Assembly: GCA_005791165.1 (NCBI GenBank)
Contig: SXXW01000011.1
Location: forward strand, 145,966-209,965
Direction: 5' to 3'
DNA from: Cytophagaceae bacterium
GTDB lineage: Bacteria > Bacteroidota > Bacteroidia > Cytophagales > Spirosomataceae
Length of the DNA: 64,000 nucleotides
Both the position numbers and the translations under genes were made by a program. This document shows positions 16,656-25,362 of the stretch, piece by piece (position 1 is the stretch's first letter; each line of letters opens with the position of its first letter). Below the pieces are notes generated by a model that worked only from the letters and a program-made list of their open reading frames with translations, ran no database searches and was not told the DNA's origin.

Positions 16656-17975
16656 TTGAAACCAATAAAAGTCTTGGAAAATAGAAAACATTCAAATTCT
16701 CTTTCTGAAGTTTTTGCGAGTATCCCAATCCCTAAAGGAAATGGATTTTGGCAAAATCTAAGGGCCTTTATGGGTCCAGGCTTTATGGTGGCTGTCGGGT
16801 ATATGGACCCTGGAAATTGGGCTACGGATTTATCGGGTGGTGCTCAATTTGGCTATACACTTCTCTCTGTTATTTTGGTCTCAAGTTTATTTGCTATTTT
16901 ACTTCAACACCTTGCCCTTAAATTAGGAGTGGCTACAGGGCGAGATCTTGCCCAAGCATGTGGGGACTATTTTTCTAAACCGGTTGCGTTTTTTTTATGG
17001 ATATTATGCGAATTGGCTATTACCGCATGTGATTTAGCCGAGGTTATTGGTTCTGCTCTTGCCTTACATTTACTTTTTGATATTCCTATTTTGATGGGAA
17101 TTCTGATAACAATTACCGACGTATTTTTGATTTTATTTTTGCAGAAAAAAGGATTTAGGGTATTGGAATCAATCGTTTTAGCCTTATTGATCGTGATTGT
17201 TTTATGCTTTGCATTTGAACTTATATTATCCAAGCCAGATTTTTATCCTATTTTAAATGGCCTAGTTCCTCAAATATCTATTTTTTCAGATGAGCGCCAA
17301 TTGTATGTAGCGATTGGTATTTTAGGCGCGACGGTTATGCCTCATAATTTGTATTTACATTCGAGCATCGTTCAAACAAGGGCCTTTGCAAAAACGGATG
17401 AGGATAGAAAAAAGGCTATAAAATTTGCAACAATCGACTCCACGATATCTTTAGGACTTGCTTTTTTTATCAATGCTGGAATTTTAATTTTAGCGGCATC
17501 CACATTTTATTTTAGTGGTAACCGGGGAGTTGCTGAAATCCAAGATGCTCATAAGCTTTTAAACCCTGTTTTAGGGAGTCATTGGGCTAGTATTGTTTTT
17601 GCAATTGCCTTATTAGCTTCTGGCCAAAATGCTACCTTAACAGGAACATTAGCAGGCCAAATTGTGATGGAAGGGTTTTTGGATTTAAGAATTACCCCTT
17701 GGCTTCGTCGATTAATCACCAGAGCGATAGCTATTTTGCCTGCATTTTTTATTACTTGGTGGTGGGGAGATAATAAAATTGGAGATCTGTTGATTTTCTC
17801 TCAAGTAATACTTTCCATGCAATTATCCTTTGCGGTAATTCCACTCATTTGGTTTACAAGTGACGAAAAGAAAATGGGAAAATTTGTCAATCCTACCTGG
17901 ATAAAATGCTTGGCTTGGGCAACCTCAGCCATTATTTTGAGCCTTAACGTCTATTTAATTGCTCAATTTATTTGA
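16656..17975 (+). CDS. mntH: Nramp-family divalent metal (Mn2+) transporter
   Basis: A 439-residue proton-coupled Mn2+/Fe2+ importer of the inner membrane with about eleven hydrophobic segments. The two metal-site motifs are intact: DPGNW (51-55) in the first helix and MPHN (228-231) in the sixth. The start is a TTG at 16656, only about 7 bases after the predicted transcription start. A second in-frame TTG at 16674 (MENRKHSN) is an alternative. It is divergent from mntR and controlled by the palindrome between them. The 3' end overlaps ribD by 13 bases, convergent. Confidence 0.94.
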   Translation: MKPIKVLENRKHSNSLSEVFASIPIPKGNGFWQNLRAFMGPGFMVAVGYMDPGNWATDLSGGAQFGYTLLSVILVSSLFAILLQHLALKLGVATGRDLAQACGDYFSKPVAFFLWILCELAITACDLAEVIGSALALHLLFDIPILMGILITITDVFLILFLQKKGFRVLESIVLALLIVIVLCFAFELILSKPDFYPILNGLVPQISIFSDERQLYVAIGILGATVMPHNLYLHSSIVQTRAFAKTDEDRKKAIKFATIDSTISLGLAFFINAGILILAASTFYFSGNRGVAEIQDAHKLLNPVLGSHWASIVFAIALLASGQNATLTGTLAGQIVMEGFLDLRITPWLRRLITRAIAILPAFFITWWWGDNKIGDLLIFSQVILSMQLSFAVIPLIWFTSDEKKMGKFVNPTWIKCLAWATSAIILSLNVYLIAQFI

Positions 17976-19027
17976 GATAATTTAGGAAGTATGGCTTTCG
18001 ACCAAATATTGTCTTGGCCTACCATAAACTTTTTTTCAAATACCACATCAGTCAATATCGGAGCTAGTATTCCTTCTCTCAATTTTATTTGCTTCTCAAT
18101 TTTCCAAATCTCATTAATTAATCCTGCAGTATAGAATTGATTAGCCGTATGGGTGCCACCTTCGACCATAATCGATTGAATGTTATTTTGATAACAATAG
18201 ATTAAGATACATTTAAGAAATTCAATTGGATTTTTATCACCTAGAGCTATCCATTTTTTATTAACAACCGCCTCGCTATGGTGCTTTGTAAATACAATCA
18301 ATGGCTCTGGATCCTGCACTAATTTTAATTCTTTGGGCAATCGATTGGAAGGATCTATGATGATTCTTATGGGAGACTTACCTTGCCAAAATCGAACATT
18401 GAGTGAAGGATTATCAGCGATAGCCGTTTGAACGCCAATTAATATCCCCTGATTTTCAGTGCGCATTTTGTGAACGAGTTGTTGGCTTTCGGAATTCGAA
18501 AACGCAACAGGCGTACCGTCAGCTTTGGCTACAAAATTATCCTGTGAACAGGCAAATTTCAACGTGATATAGGGTTTTTTCTCTCTTTGAAAATGGAAAA
18601 ACTTTCGATTTAATTCTTCTCCTTTTTCTGCTAGCAATCCTACCTCAACTTCAATGCCTGCTGCTTTCAATCTTGCAATTCCCTCGCCGGCAACAATAGG
18701 ATTAGGATCGATATTGCAAATGACCACGCGCTTCACCCTACTTTTGATTAATAAATCAGCGCATGGAGGAGTTTTGCCATGATGCGAGCAAGGTTCTAAA
18801 TTCACATAGATGGTAGCGCCTATGATATCTAAAGGATTAACCAGGGAATTTACTGCATTCACTTCGGCGTGCGCCTCGCCATATTTTTGGTGATAACCTT
18901 CACCGATAACGACCTCATCTTTTACGATGACACAACCTACTAAAGGATTAGGAGCAACGAAGCCTGAGCCCATGATAGCTAGGTCTAGGGCTCGTTGCAT
19001 CCAAAATATTTCCTTAACCAATGACAT
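17963..19027 (-). CDS. ribD: Bifunctional riboflavin deaminase/reductase
   Basis: A 354-residue two-domain enzyme of riboflavin synthesis. The N-terminal deaminase carries the zinc site HAEVNA (His53, Glu55) and CSHHGKTPPC (Cys80, Cys89). The C-terminal reductase has FACSQDNFVAKADG and the conserved IMVEGGTHTANQF. It deaminates and then reduces the pyrimidine intermediate after GTP cyclohydrolase II. No other rib gene lies in the window. The start overlaps the end of the RND permease gene by 14 bases, so it is probably transcribed with the efflux genes, an association likely without functional meaning. Confidence 0.94.
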   Translation of the reverse strand: MSLVKEIFWMQRALDLAIMGSGFVAPNPLVGCVIVKDEVVIGEGYHQKYGEAHAEVNAVNSLVNPLDIIGATIYVNLEPCSHHGKTPPCADLLIKSRVKRVVICNIDPNPIVAGEGIARLKAAGIEVEVGLLAEKGEELNRKFFHFQREKKPYITLKFACSQDNFVAKADGTPVAFSNSESQQLVHKMRTENQGILIGVQTAIADNPSLNVRFWQGKSPIRIIIDPSNRLPKELKLVQDPEPLIVFTKHHSEAVVNKKWIALGDKNPIEFLKCILIYCYQNNIQSIMVEGGTHTANQFYTAGLINEIWKIEKQIKLREGILAPILTDVVFEKKFMVGQDNIWSKAILPKLSQIN

Positions 19028-22000
19028 GATTGGCTTCTTCCAAAACCTCTTCTTTTGACTTCTTGAAATTACTTGACATAAAACTATAGATCGCCGGAAT
19101 GATGTACAAGGTTAAAGTCGTTGAAAATATCATTCCTCCCACAACCGCTATGCCCATCGACACCCTACTTTTTGCTCCCGAACCTAAGGCTAAAGCAATG
19201 GGCAAAATACCCAAAATTGTACATAGAGATGTCATGACGATAGGTCTAAATCTGGCAGCCGCAGCAACTTTTACCGCTTCTAATTTAGAAAGGCCCGACT
19301 CTTTTTTCTGATTAGCAAACTCCACAATTAAAATTCCATTTTTGGTCACAAGTCCTATTAACACAATAATTCCAATTTGTGAGAATATATTAAGTGTTTG
19401 GCTGAAATCCCATAAAGTTAATAACGCACCTGCAACGGCTAAAGGAACCGTAAATAAAATAATAAGTGGATCTACGAAACTTTCAAATTGGGCCGATAAA
19501 ATCAAATAAATCAATAAGATAGCTAGCGCAAATGCGAATAACAAAGAGGAACTGGATTCTTTAAATTCCTTGCTTTGGCCGTCATATGCGGTAGAGAATG
19601 ATACATCAAACGTTTCTTTGGCTAGTTTGTCCATCTCATTTAATGCCTCTCCCATCGTTACACCTTTGGCCATTTGCGCCTGAACTGTGGCGGCAACATA
19701 GCGATTGTAGCGATATAGTTGGGGCGGCGTACTTTGTTCGGTTATTTTAACCAAATTGTCCAACTGAATTAAATCTCCGCGATTGTTTTTTACATATAAG
19801 GATTTTAAGTCTTTCACATCATTTCTTAAATCCCGATTGATTTGACCAATGATTTGATATTGCTTGCCATCCATCACAAAATAGCCAAATCTTCTTCCAG
19901 AGAGACCCAACTGAAGTGTTTGGGCTACATCTTGAATCGATATTCCTAAATTTTGTGCTTTGGCACGATCAATTTCTAAACGCAATTCAGGTTTCGTAAA
20001 CTTCAAATTGACATCCGAATTTTCAAATTTTGGGGACTCTCGCACCTTCGCTAAAAACAAAGGCATCATTTTTTTAAGTTTTTCAAAATTAGGCGCCTGA
20101 ACCACAAATGCAATCGGTAATCCACCACCCCCACGCTGACCAGTAGATAAGGTTGGATCCTGAATTAGAACTGCTTTTGCCCCTGTGAACTTTTTAATCT
20201 TAGGTTGCAACTCTTCCGCGATCGCTTGTTGGGATCTCCTGTTTCCTGGATCTGTTAACATAATACGCATACTCCCTGTATTAGATCCTCCATTTCCAAA
20301 GGGTGGAGACGTATAGGCATATATGTTTTTTCTTTCATTATCAGGAATGGCATTCATCAAAAAGTTTGACATTTCATCCGTATAATTAAGCATATATTCA
20401 AAGGTAACTCCTTCAGGGGCTGTTGCATTTACTCTTAACATCCCACGATCCTCTAACGGTGCAAGCTCTGATGGAATTGCACCTGTTTTAAATAATGCAT
20501 AAATAATTCCAAAAAGAGACACAACTAAAACCCATGCAAGCCAACGAACATTCAAAAAGGAATTTAAGGAACTCTCATAAGCACGATTCAACCAAACAAA
20601 AAATGGTTCAGTTACGCGGTAAAACCAGGGCTTTGAGTGACCACCTTTTAAAAGTCTTGAACCTAACATTGGAGTTAATGTCAATGAAACAAAGGCTGAT
20701 ATAATCACAGATCCGGCGACAACGATTCCAAATTCACGAAATAAACGGCCCGTAATTCCTTGCAAGAATATAACTGGCAAGAATACAGCAACCAACGTAA
20801 CCGTGGTTGAAATAACTGCGAAGTAAATTTCTTTAGAGCCCTCTTGTGCAGCTTTCCACGGACTAATGCCTTCTTCAATTTTAGAGTAAATATTCTCCAA
20901 AACAACAATGGCGTCATCCACAACTAATCCAATTGACAACACAATGCCTAATAAAGTTAATACGTTGATCGAAAAGCCCACCAAATACATAAAGAAGAAA
21001 ACGCCAATTAAACTTACAGGAATCGCCGTCAATGGGATGATCGTGGAACGCCAATCTCTCAAGAATAAAAATATAATAATTGTTACCAGTAAAATAGCGG
21101 TTAATATAGTCTCCTCCACCTCTACAATCGATCTTCTTACATACCGTGTATTGTCAAAGCCTTCTTTTAGCAAGACATCATCTGGCATGGTAGTTTGAAT
21201 TTGAACCAATTTCTTTCGAATGGCATTGACAATTTCAATTTGATTTGAGCCTGGCTGAGGAATCACTGCAATCGAAATCATTGGGACATTATCCCGTTTA
21301 AACATGGTCTTTTCATTCTCAGAAGCTAAAACGACATCTCCCACATCCGAAAATTTCACGGATCTGTCACCCTCTTCTTTGATAATTAAATTTTCAAAAT
21401 CTTCCACAGTTGTCAACCTACCTTGAGTTCTAACCGTTAGTTCCGTATTGGCTCCCTCGATACTACCTGATGGCAATTCGATATTTTGTTTGGATAGAGC
21501 CGCTACAATATCCGGTGCCGTTAAACGAAAAGAGGCTAAACGATCAGGATCTATGTTCAAGCGCATCGCATATTTTTTCTCTCCCCACATTTGAACCGAA
21601 CTTACCCCTGGGATAGTTTGTAATTTCTCTTTTACATTTCGAGTAGCGATCTCATTTAGATTTAAAATATTTCTCGTTTTAGATGATAAATTTAAATTAT
21701 AAATAGGTCCTGAATCGGCATCTGATTTTGAAATTACAGGTGGATCTACATCTTTTGGCAACACAGCCATAGATCTAGAAACACGGTCACGCACATCATT
21801 TGCCGCATCTTCAATATTAACAGCTAGGTCAAACTCAACGGTGATACTGGATCGCCCATCCCTACTCGAACTAGTCAATGTTCGAATACCCGCAATTCCA
21901 TTAATGGACTCTTCTAACGGTTCCGTAATTTGAGATTCAATAATATCAGCATTGGCCCCCGTATAACTAGTTTGCACATTTACAACAGGAGGGTCCACGG

Positions 22001-22118
22001 ATGGATATTCCCTAACACCTAAATAATTATAACCAATGAGCCCAAATACAATAATTGTAATGGACATAACAATGGCCAAGACTGGACGTTTAATGCTGAT
22101 TTCTGATAATGATGCCAT
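19014..22118 (-). CDS. RND multidrug-efflux permease (HAE1 type)
   Basis: A 1034-residue inner-membrane proton-driven exporter of the AcrB/MexB class. It has the N-terminal helix with SIKRPVLAIVMSITIIVFG, large periplasmic loops, GLVVDDAIVVLENI in the fourth helix region carrying the Asp pair of the proton relay, and the symmetric second half ending in GMAVVGGMIFSTT-type helices (here GIAVVGGMIFSTTLTLYIIP). It works with the adaptor encoded two genes upstream; a TolC-type outer-membrane channel is not present in the window. A GT9 gene is inserted between adaptor and permease. Confidence 0.94.
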   Translation of the reverse strand: MASLSEISIKRPVLAIVMSITIIVFGLIGYNYLGVREYPSVDPPVVNVQTSYTGANADIIESQITEPLEESINGIAGIRTLTSSSRDGRSSITVEFDLAVNIEDAANDVRDRVSRSMAVLPKDVDPPVISKSDADSGPIYNLNLSSKTRNILNLNEIATRNVKEKLQTIPGVSSVQMWGEKKYAMRLNIDPDRLASFRLTAPDIVAALSKQNIELPSGSIEGANTELTVRTQGRLTTVEDFENLIIKEEGDRSVKFSDVGDVVLASENEKTMFKRDNVPMISIAVIPQPGSNQIEIVNAIRKKLVQIQTTMPDDVLLKEGFDNTRYVRRSIVEVEETILTAILLVTIIIFLFLRDWRSTIIPLTAIPVSLIGVFFFMYLVGFSINVLTLLGIVLSIGLVVDDAIVVLENIYSKIEEGISPWKAAQEGSKEIYFAVISTTVTLVAVFLPVIFLQGITGRLFREFGIVVAGSVIISAFVSLTLTPMLGSRLLKGGHSKPWFYRVTEPFFVWLNRAYESSLNSFLNVRWLAWVLVVSLFGIIYALFKTGAIPSELAPLEDRGMLRVNATAPEGVTFEYMLNYTDEMSNFLMNAIPDNERKNIYAYTSPPFGNGGSNTGSMRIMLTDPGNRRSQQAIAEELQPKIKKFTGAKAVLIQDPTLSTGQRGGGGLPIAFVVQAPNFEKLKKMMPLFLAKVRESPKFENSDVNLKFTKPELRLEIDRAKAQNLGISIQDVAQTLQLGLSGRRFGYFVMDGKQYQIIGQINRDLRNDVKDLKSLYVKNNRGDLIQLDNLVKITEQSTPPQLYRYNRYVAATVQAQMAKGVTMGEALNEMDKLAKETFDVSFSTAYDGQSKEFKESSSSLLFAFALAILLIYLILSAQFESFVDPLIILFTVPLAVAGALLTLWDFSQTLNIFSQIGIIVLIGLVTKNGILIVEFANQKKESGLSKLEAVKVAAAARFRPIVMTSLCTILGILPIALALGSGAKSRVSMGIAVVGGMIFSTTLTLYIIPAIYSFMSSNFKKSKEEVLEEANHVIG

Positions 22119-22130
22119 CGATTTATAGGT

Positions 22131-23174
22131 TTATATTGCCTTTGAGGCTAATGATTTACTTGTTGAAATTGTTTTTTGTAATTCTTCCCAAACTTCCAAA
22201 AATGGGAGTTCACGCGTACTTCCATTTGCATTAAAATAAATATTGGCAATGCCCCTTTTTTCCTGATATGCCCCTGAATAAGACATGTACTTCTTAAAAT
22301 TGGCAAAATGACCGCATAAAATTAAAGCAGGAATTTTAAAAGCATTCGCAATATGTGTTGGTCCAGAATCGATTCCTAAAAAAAAATGCGCCGACTTTAT
22401 CAACATACATGTTTCTTCGATACTTGTTTTCCCAACCAAATTCAAAAAGCTTTTGCTTGAATAATTTAATGGTTCTTGGGTGCCAATTTCAACCACATTA
22501 ATTCCATACTCCATGGTTAACAAATCAAGCAATTGAATCCAATTTTCATCTTGCCATTCTCTATTTAGATCCGTCGATTTCCGATGTAAAACCCAGTAAT
22601 TTCCATTGAAAGGAAGCTTTAGTTTAGCCTGTTCTATAAAAATAGATGGTGCTGCATGATCTAAATTTAAGTGACATAATCTGGAAAAATTGCCAAGAAG
22701 ATTACTCGATTTGTAATAATTATGTATTGTCAAATCAATCTCTTCAGCGTATGGATTCTCTAATTTTGTGCCAAAAAAAGGATCCTTCCTTAATTCATTT
22801 AAATGCAAATTATAGAACTCGGTAAATGCATTTTTTCTAGTGATTAAAATACTGAAAAGTATGTTGGTTTCGAGAATGACTTTGGATAGCCCAGGATGCT
22901 TAATTAAAACGGGAGCAAAGACTGGCTTTACGATCCAATAAATTTCTGCATCTTTAAATTTCTTGTGCAGCGCATCTATAATGGGTTCAGAAGCTACAAT
23001 ATCTCCCAAATGTTCCGCCAGCAAAATGCCAATAAACGTCTTATTTGGATTTAAAAGTCGCTTTAAATAAAGTGCTAAATTCAAAAATCCATAGGCACCT
23101 ATCGCACGAATTAAATAAGTTAATTTGCGGAATTTATAAGACCATAAAGATTTTGTCAAATAGATACTTGGCAT
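22131..23174 (-). CDS. Glycosyltransferase family 9 (heptosyltransferase-like)
   Basis: A 347-residue GT-B fold enzyme related to ADP-heptose:LPS heptosyltransferases. Visible features are LLAEHLGDIVASEPIIDALHKKF at the N-terminal domain, and HRKSTDLNREWQDENWIQLL and FLGIDSGPTHIANAF with the nucleotide-sugar-binding Asp-Ser-Gly-Pro-Thr-His. It likely adds a sugar to LPS core or another surface glycan at the inner membrane. It lies 12 bases before the RND permease and 6 bases after the adaptor, an unusual place for a GT9 gene. Confidence 0.88.
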   Translation of the reverse strand: MPSIYLTKSLWSYKFRKLTYLIRAIGAYGFLNLALYLKRLLNPNKTFIGILLAEHLGDIVASEPIIDALHKKFKDAEIYWIVKPVFAPVLIKHPGLSKVILETNILFSILITRKNAFTEFYNLHLNELRKDPFFGTKLENPYAEEIDLTIHNYYKSSNLLGNFSRLCHLNLDHAAPSIFIEQAKLKLPFNGNYWVLHRKSTDLNREWQDENWIQLLDLLTMEYGINVVEIGTQEPLNYSSKSFLNLVGKTSIEETCMLIKSAHFFLGIDSGPTHIANAFKIPALILCGHFANFKKYMSYSGAYQEKRGIANIYFNANGSTRELPFLEVWEELQKTISTSKSLASKAI

Positions 23175-23180
23175 TTGATA

Positions 23181-24284
23181 TTATTGAACTACTTCTTTTA
23201 TTTCAACATCACCATCTGGTTTAACTTGAATAATTCCATTTGTGATTAAGGTATCTCCAATGGAGAGGCCAGATAAGATCTCAACGGTACGTTCGCCACG
23301 AGTCCCAAGCTCAACTTTCTGAGGAACTGATTTCCCATTTTTTACAAGAAAAACCTTGCTGCCTTTAGCCTCAGGAATAACGGATTCAGTAGGGATTAGT
23401 ATAGCAGACCCTTTACTTTTTAAAATCAAATTAACCTTAGCATAGGCTCCTGGAACCAACAAGTTTGTGGGATTCGCCGATAAAGCTCTAATTTGTAAAG
23501 TACGTGTTAATGGGTCTATTTTAGGATCTATCGCATATACTTTACCAATAAAGGTCTTTTGTTCATTTTCCGTTGTAAATTCTATCGTACTTCCTTGACG
23601 TATCGCTGTTGCATATTTAGCTGGAATAGAGAATTCTATTTTGGCTGGATTCGTATTAGTTAACGTGGCAATCTTAGTGGCCGGAGATATATAACTTCCC
23701 ATACTCACGTATCTAAAGCCAACTTTCCCAGCAAATGGAGCTTTTAATGTAGTTTTTAATATTTGTGATCTTAAATCTTCAATGTCGGCAGAAATAGTAT
23801 TCACGGAATTTACAGCAATATCATATTCCCTTTGCGAAATTGCTTCTTTCTGTAAAAGCACTTTTTGCCTTCCTTCATTATCCTCAGCTAACTTTTTATT
23901 GAACCCTAATTTTTTTAATCTAGCCTGTAACTCATCATCATTTATTCGTAATAAAACAGTGCCCTTTTGAATATTATCACCTTCTTTGATGTTCAGTAAA
24001 ATAATTCTTCCTGCTATTTCAGAGCGAATTTCTACTTCTTCATTAGGCAATATACTTCCTGTGGAACTTAAAATATCATCTAATTTAGTTGACTTCACTA
24101 CCGTTACGATGACAGCTGTTTTTCCACCTTTTCCACCCGGACCACCTTTCTCTTTTTCTTTACCCTTCATGTTATCTTTTGATTCTGAAGCGGAAAAAGT
24201 CTTTTTAATTTTAGGATAAAATGCTAATCCTAAAATTAAAATAATCGCTATTAAGCTGATGATTGTTTTCGTAAACTTATTCAT
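23181..24284 (-). CDS. RND efflux periplasmic adaptor (HlyD/AcrA type)
   Basis: A 367-residue membrane fusion protein. An N-terminal membrane anchor (residues 7-24) is followed by a Lys/Gly-rich stretch (KEKEKGGPGGKGGK, 42-55). A split biotinyl-lipoyl domain comes next (EVEIRSEIAGRIILLNIKEGDNIQKG and LKAPFAGKVGFRYVSMGSYIS), flanking a short helical hairpin, with a beta-barrel and membrane-proximal domain to the end. It bridges the RND permease to an outer-membrane channel. No lipobox Cys is present, so it is anchored by its helix. Confidence 0.92.
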   Translation of the reverse strand: MNKFTKTIISLIAIILILGLAFYPKIKKTFSASESKDNMKGKEKEKGGPGGKGGKTAVIVTVVKSTKLDDILSSTGSILPNEEVEIRSEIAGRIILLNIKEGDNIQKGTVLLRINDDELQARLKKLGFNKKLAEDNEGRQKVLLQKEAISQREYDIAVNSVNTISADIEDLRSQILKTTLKAPFAGKVGFRYVSMGSYISPATKIATLTNTNPAKIEFSIPAKYATAIRQGSTIEFTTENEQKTFIGKVYAIDPKIDPLTRTLQIRALSANPTNLLVPGAYAKVNLILKSKGSAILIPTESVIPEAKGSKVFLVKNGKSVPQKVELGTRGERTVEILSGLSIGDTLITNGIIQVKPDGDVEIKEVVQ

Positions 24285-24368
24285 GTATGCGTATTCAAAG
24301 GTTTATTAATTTTCTAAGATAAGGAAATTCGAACATTCTTTTATCCTCCATTGTAGGCAAATTTTATT

Positions 24369-24839
24369 TTAATTAGTTAACCAAGGTAATATATGTTCAT
24401 TTTGGGTTTGATTCATCACAAAATGGCTTTGGGCATTTCCGATGTTTTTTAAACTGGCCAATTTGTGCAATATAAAATGACGGTACTCATCCATGTCGGC
24501 CACCACAATTTTTAACAAAAAATCACTTTGTCCAGAAACGCAATAGCATTCTTGTACTTCCAATAATTCCATGACATCTTTCTCAAATTGATTTAAATAT
24601 TCAGCTGCATGTTCTTTTAATGATATATCGCAGAATACAGTTAGGGATTTACCTAATTTATTGGGGTTAATAATAGCCTTATACCCTGTAATAACTCCAT
24701 CTTTTTCCATACGCTTGATTCGCTCATGGATGGGCGTGGCACTCATGCCCAAACGGCTCGCCATTTCCTTATTCGACAAAAAGGCATCCTCATGCAAAAA
24801 GGCAAGTATTTTTTTATCTATTTCATCTAATTTCGCCAT
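24369..24839 (-). CDS. Lrp/AsnC-family transcriptional regulator
   Basis: A 156-residue feast/famine regulator. The N-terminal helix-turn-helix (LDEIDKKILAFLHEDAFLSNKEMASRLGMSATPIHERIKRME) is followed by an alpha-beta ligand-binding RAM domain from about residue 65 (DISLKEHAAEYLNQF, VSGQSDFLLKIVV). It probably binds an amino acid and controls amino-acid metabolism; the ligand cannot be read. Its start overlaps the gldH stop by 17 bases, so it is likely translated from the same message. Confidence 0.92.
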   Translation of the reverse strand: MAKLDEIDKKILAFLHEDAFLSNKEMASRLGMSATPIHERIKRMEKDGVITGYKAIINPNKLGKSLTVFCDISLKEHAAEYLNQFEKDVMELLEVQECYCVSGQSDFLLKIVVADMDEYRHFILHKLASLKNIGNAQSHFVMNQTQNEHILPWLTN

Positions 24840-25362
24840 CCCTTATTTCTTTTTTTATTAAAGAGGCACCCACTGAAACGATCCCTTCTAAGGTATCCAT
24901 TCTCATGTTTTGCTGTAATAGTATTCGATAGGCGCCTGATTTAGGAAACTTTAAATTTTTGAAAATGGTATAAGAATGACTATACATATCACCTAATCCT
25001 GAACCCTTAGGTTTACCTGATTTTGCATCATAAAAAATGGCTTCAGCCTCCGCTTTTTTAAAGCTAATTCCATCCTCACTCAAAATTTCTGAAATGAAAT
25101 ATAAATTATAGAAAGAATACGTATTCGTTTGTCGGATAGCCACCTGCATATCATATAGGTGAGAAGTATCTGTAATTTGAAACGGAATTTCTAATTTGTT
25201 TTTTTGTATCCAACCCATCTCACCCATTGATTGCCTTTCGTTGACAAGCTCATTTCCACTACAACCTAGAATTACAAATACAAATAATAAGCCTGTGATA
25301 CATGGTAAACTTAAGCAGGAAGTGATTTGCTTATATCTAAACTTGAGGAGTATCAGGTGCAT
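24823..25362 (-). CDS. gldH: Gliding motility lipoprotein GldH
   Basis: A 179-residue lipoprotein, the GldH family of Bacteroidota, required for gliding in Flavobacterium johnsoniae and partnered there with other Gld lipoproteins of the gliding/T9SS apparatus. The signal peptide ends VFVILGC with Cys34 as the lipidation site. The mature part contains the beta-rich domain with RQTNTYSFYNLYFISEI and the conserved GSGLGDMYSHSY. The start at 25362 was chosen to keep the signal peptide near the N-terminus; a longer reading to 25590 would run through the RicT-like gene in another frame. It overlaps that gene by 26 bases and the Lrp gene by 17. Confidence 0.85.
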   Translation of the reverse strand: MHLILLKFRYKQITSCLSLPCITGLLFVFVILGCSGNELVNERQSMGEMGWIQKNKLEIPFQITDTSHLYDMQVAIRQTNTYSFYNLYFISEILSEDGISFKKAEAEAIFYDAKSGKPKGSGLGDMYSHSYTIFKNLKFPKSGAYRILLQQNMRMDTLEGIVSVGASLIKKEIRDGEIR

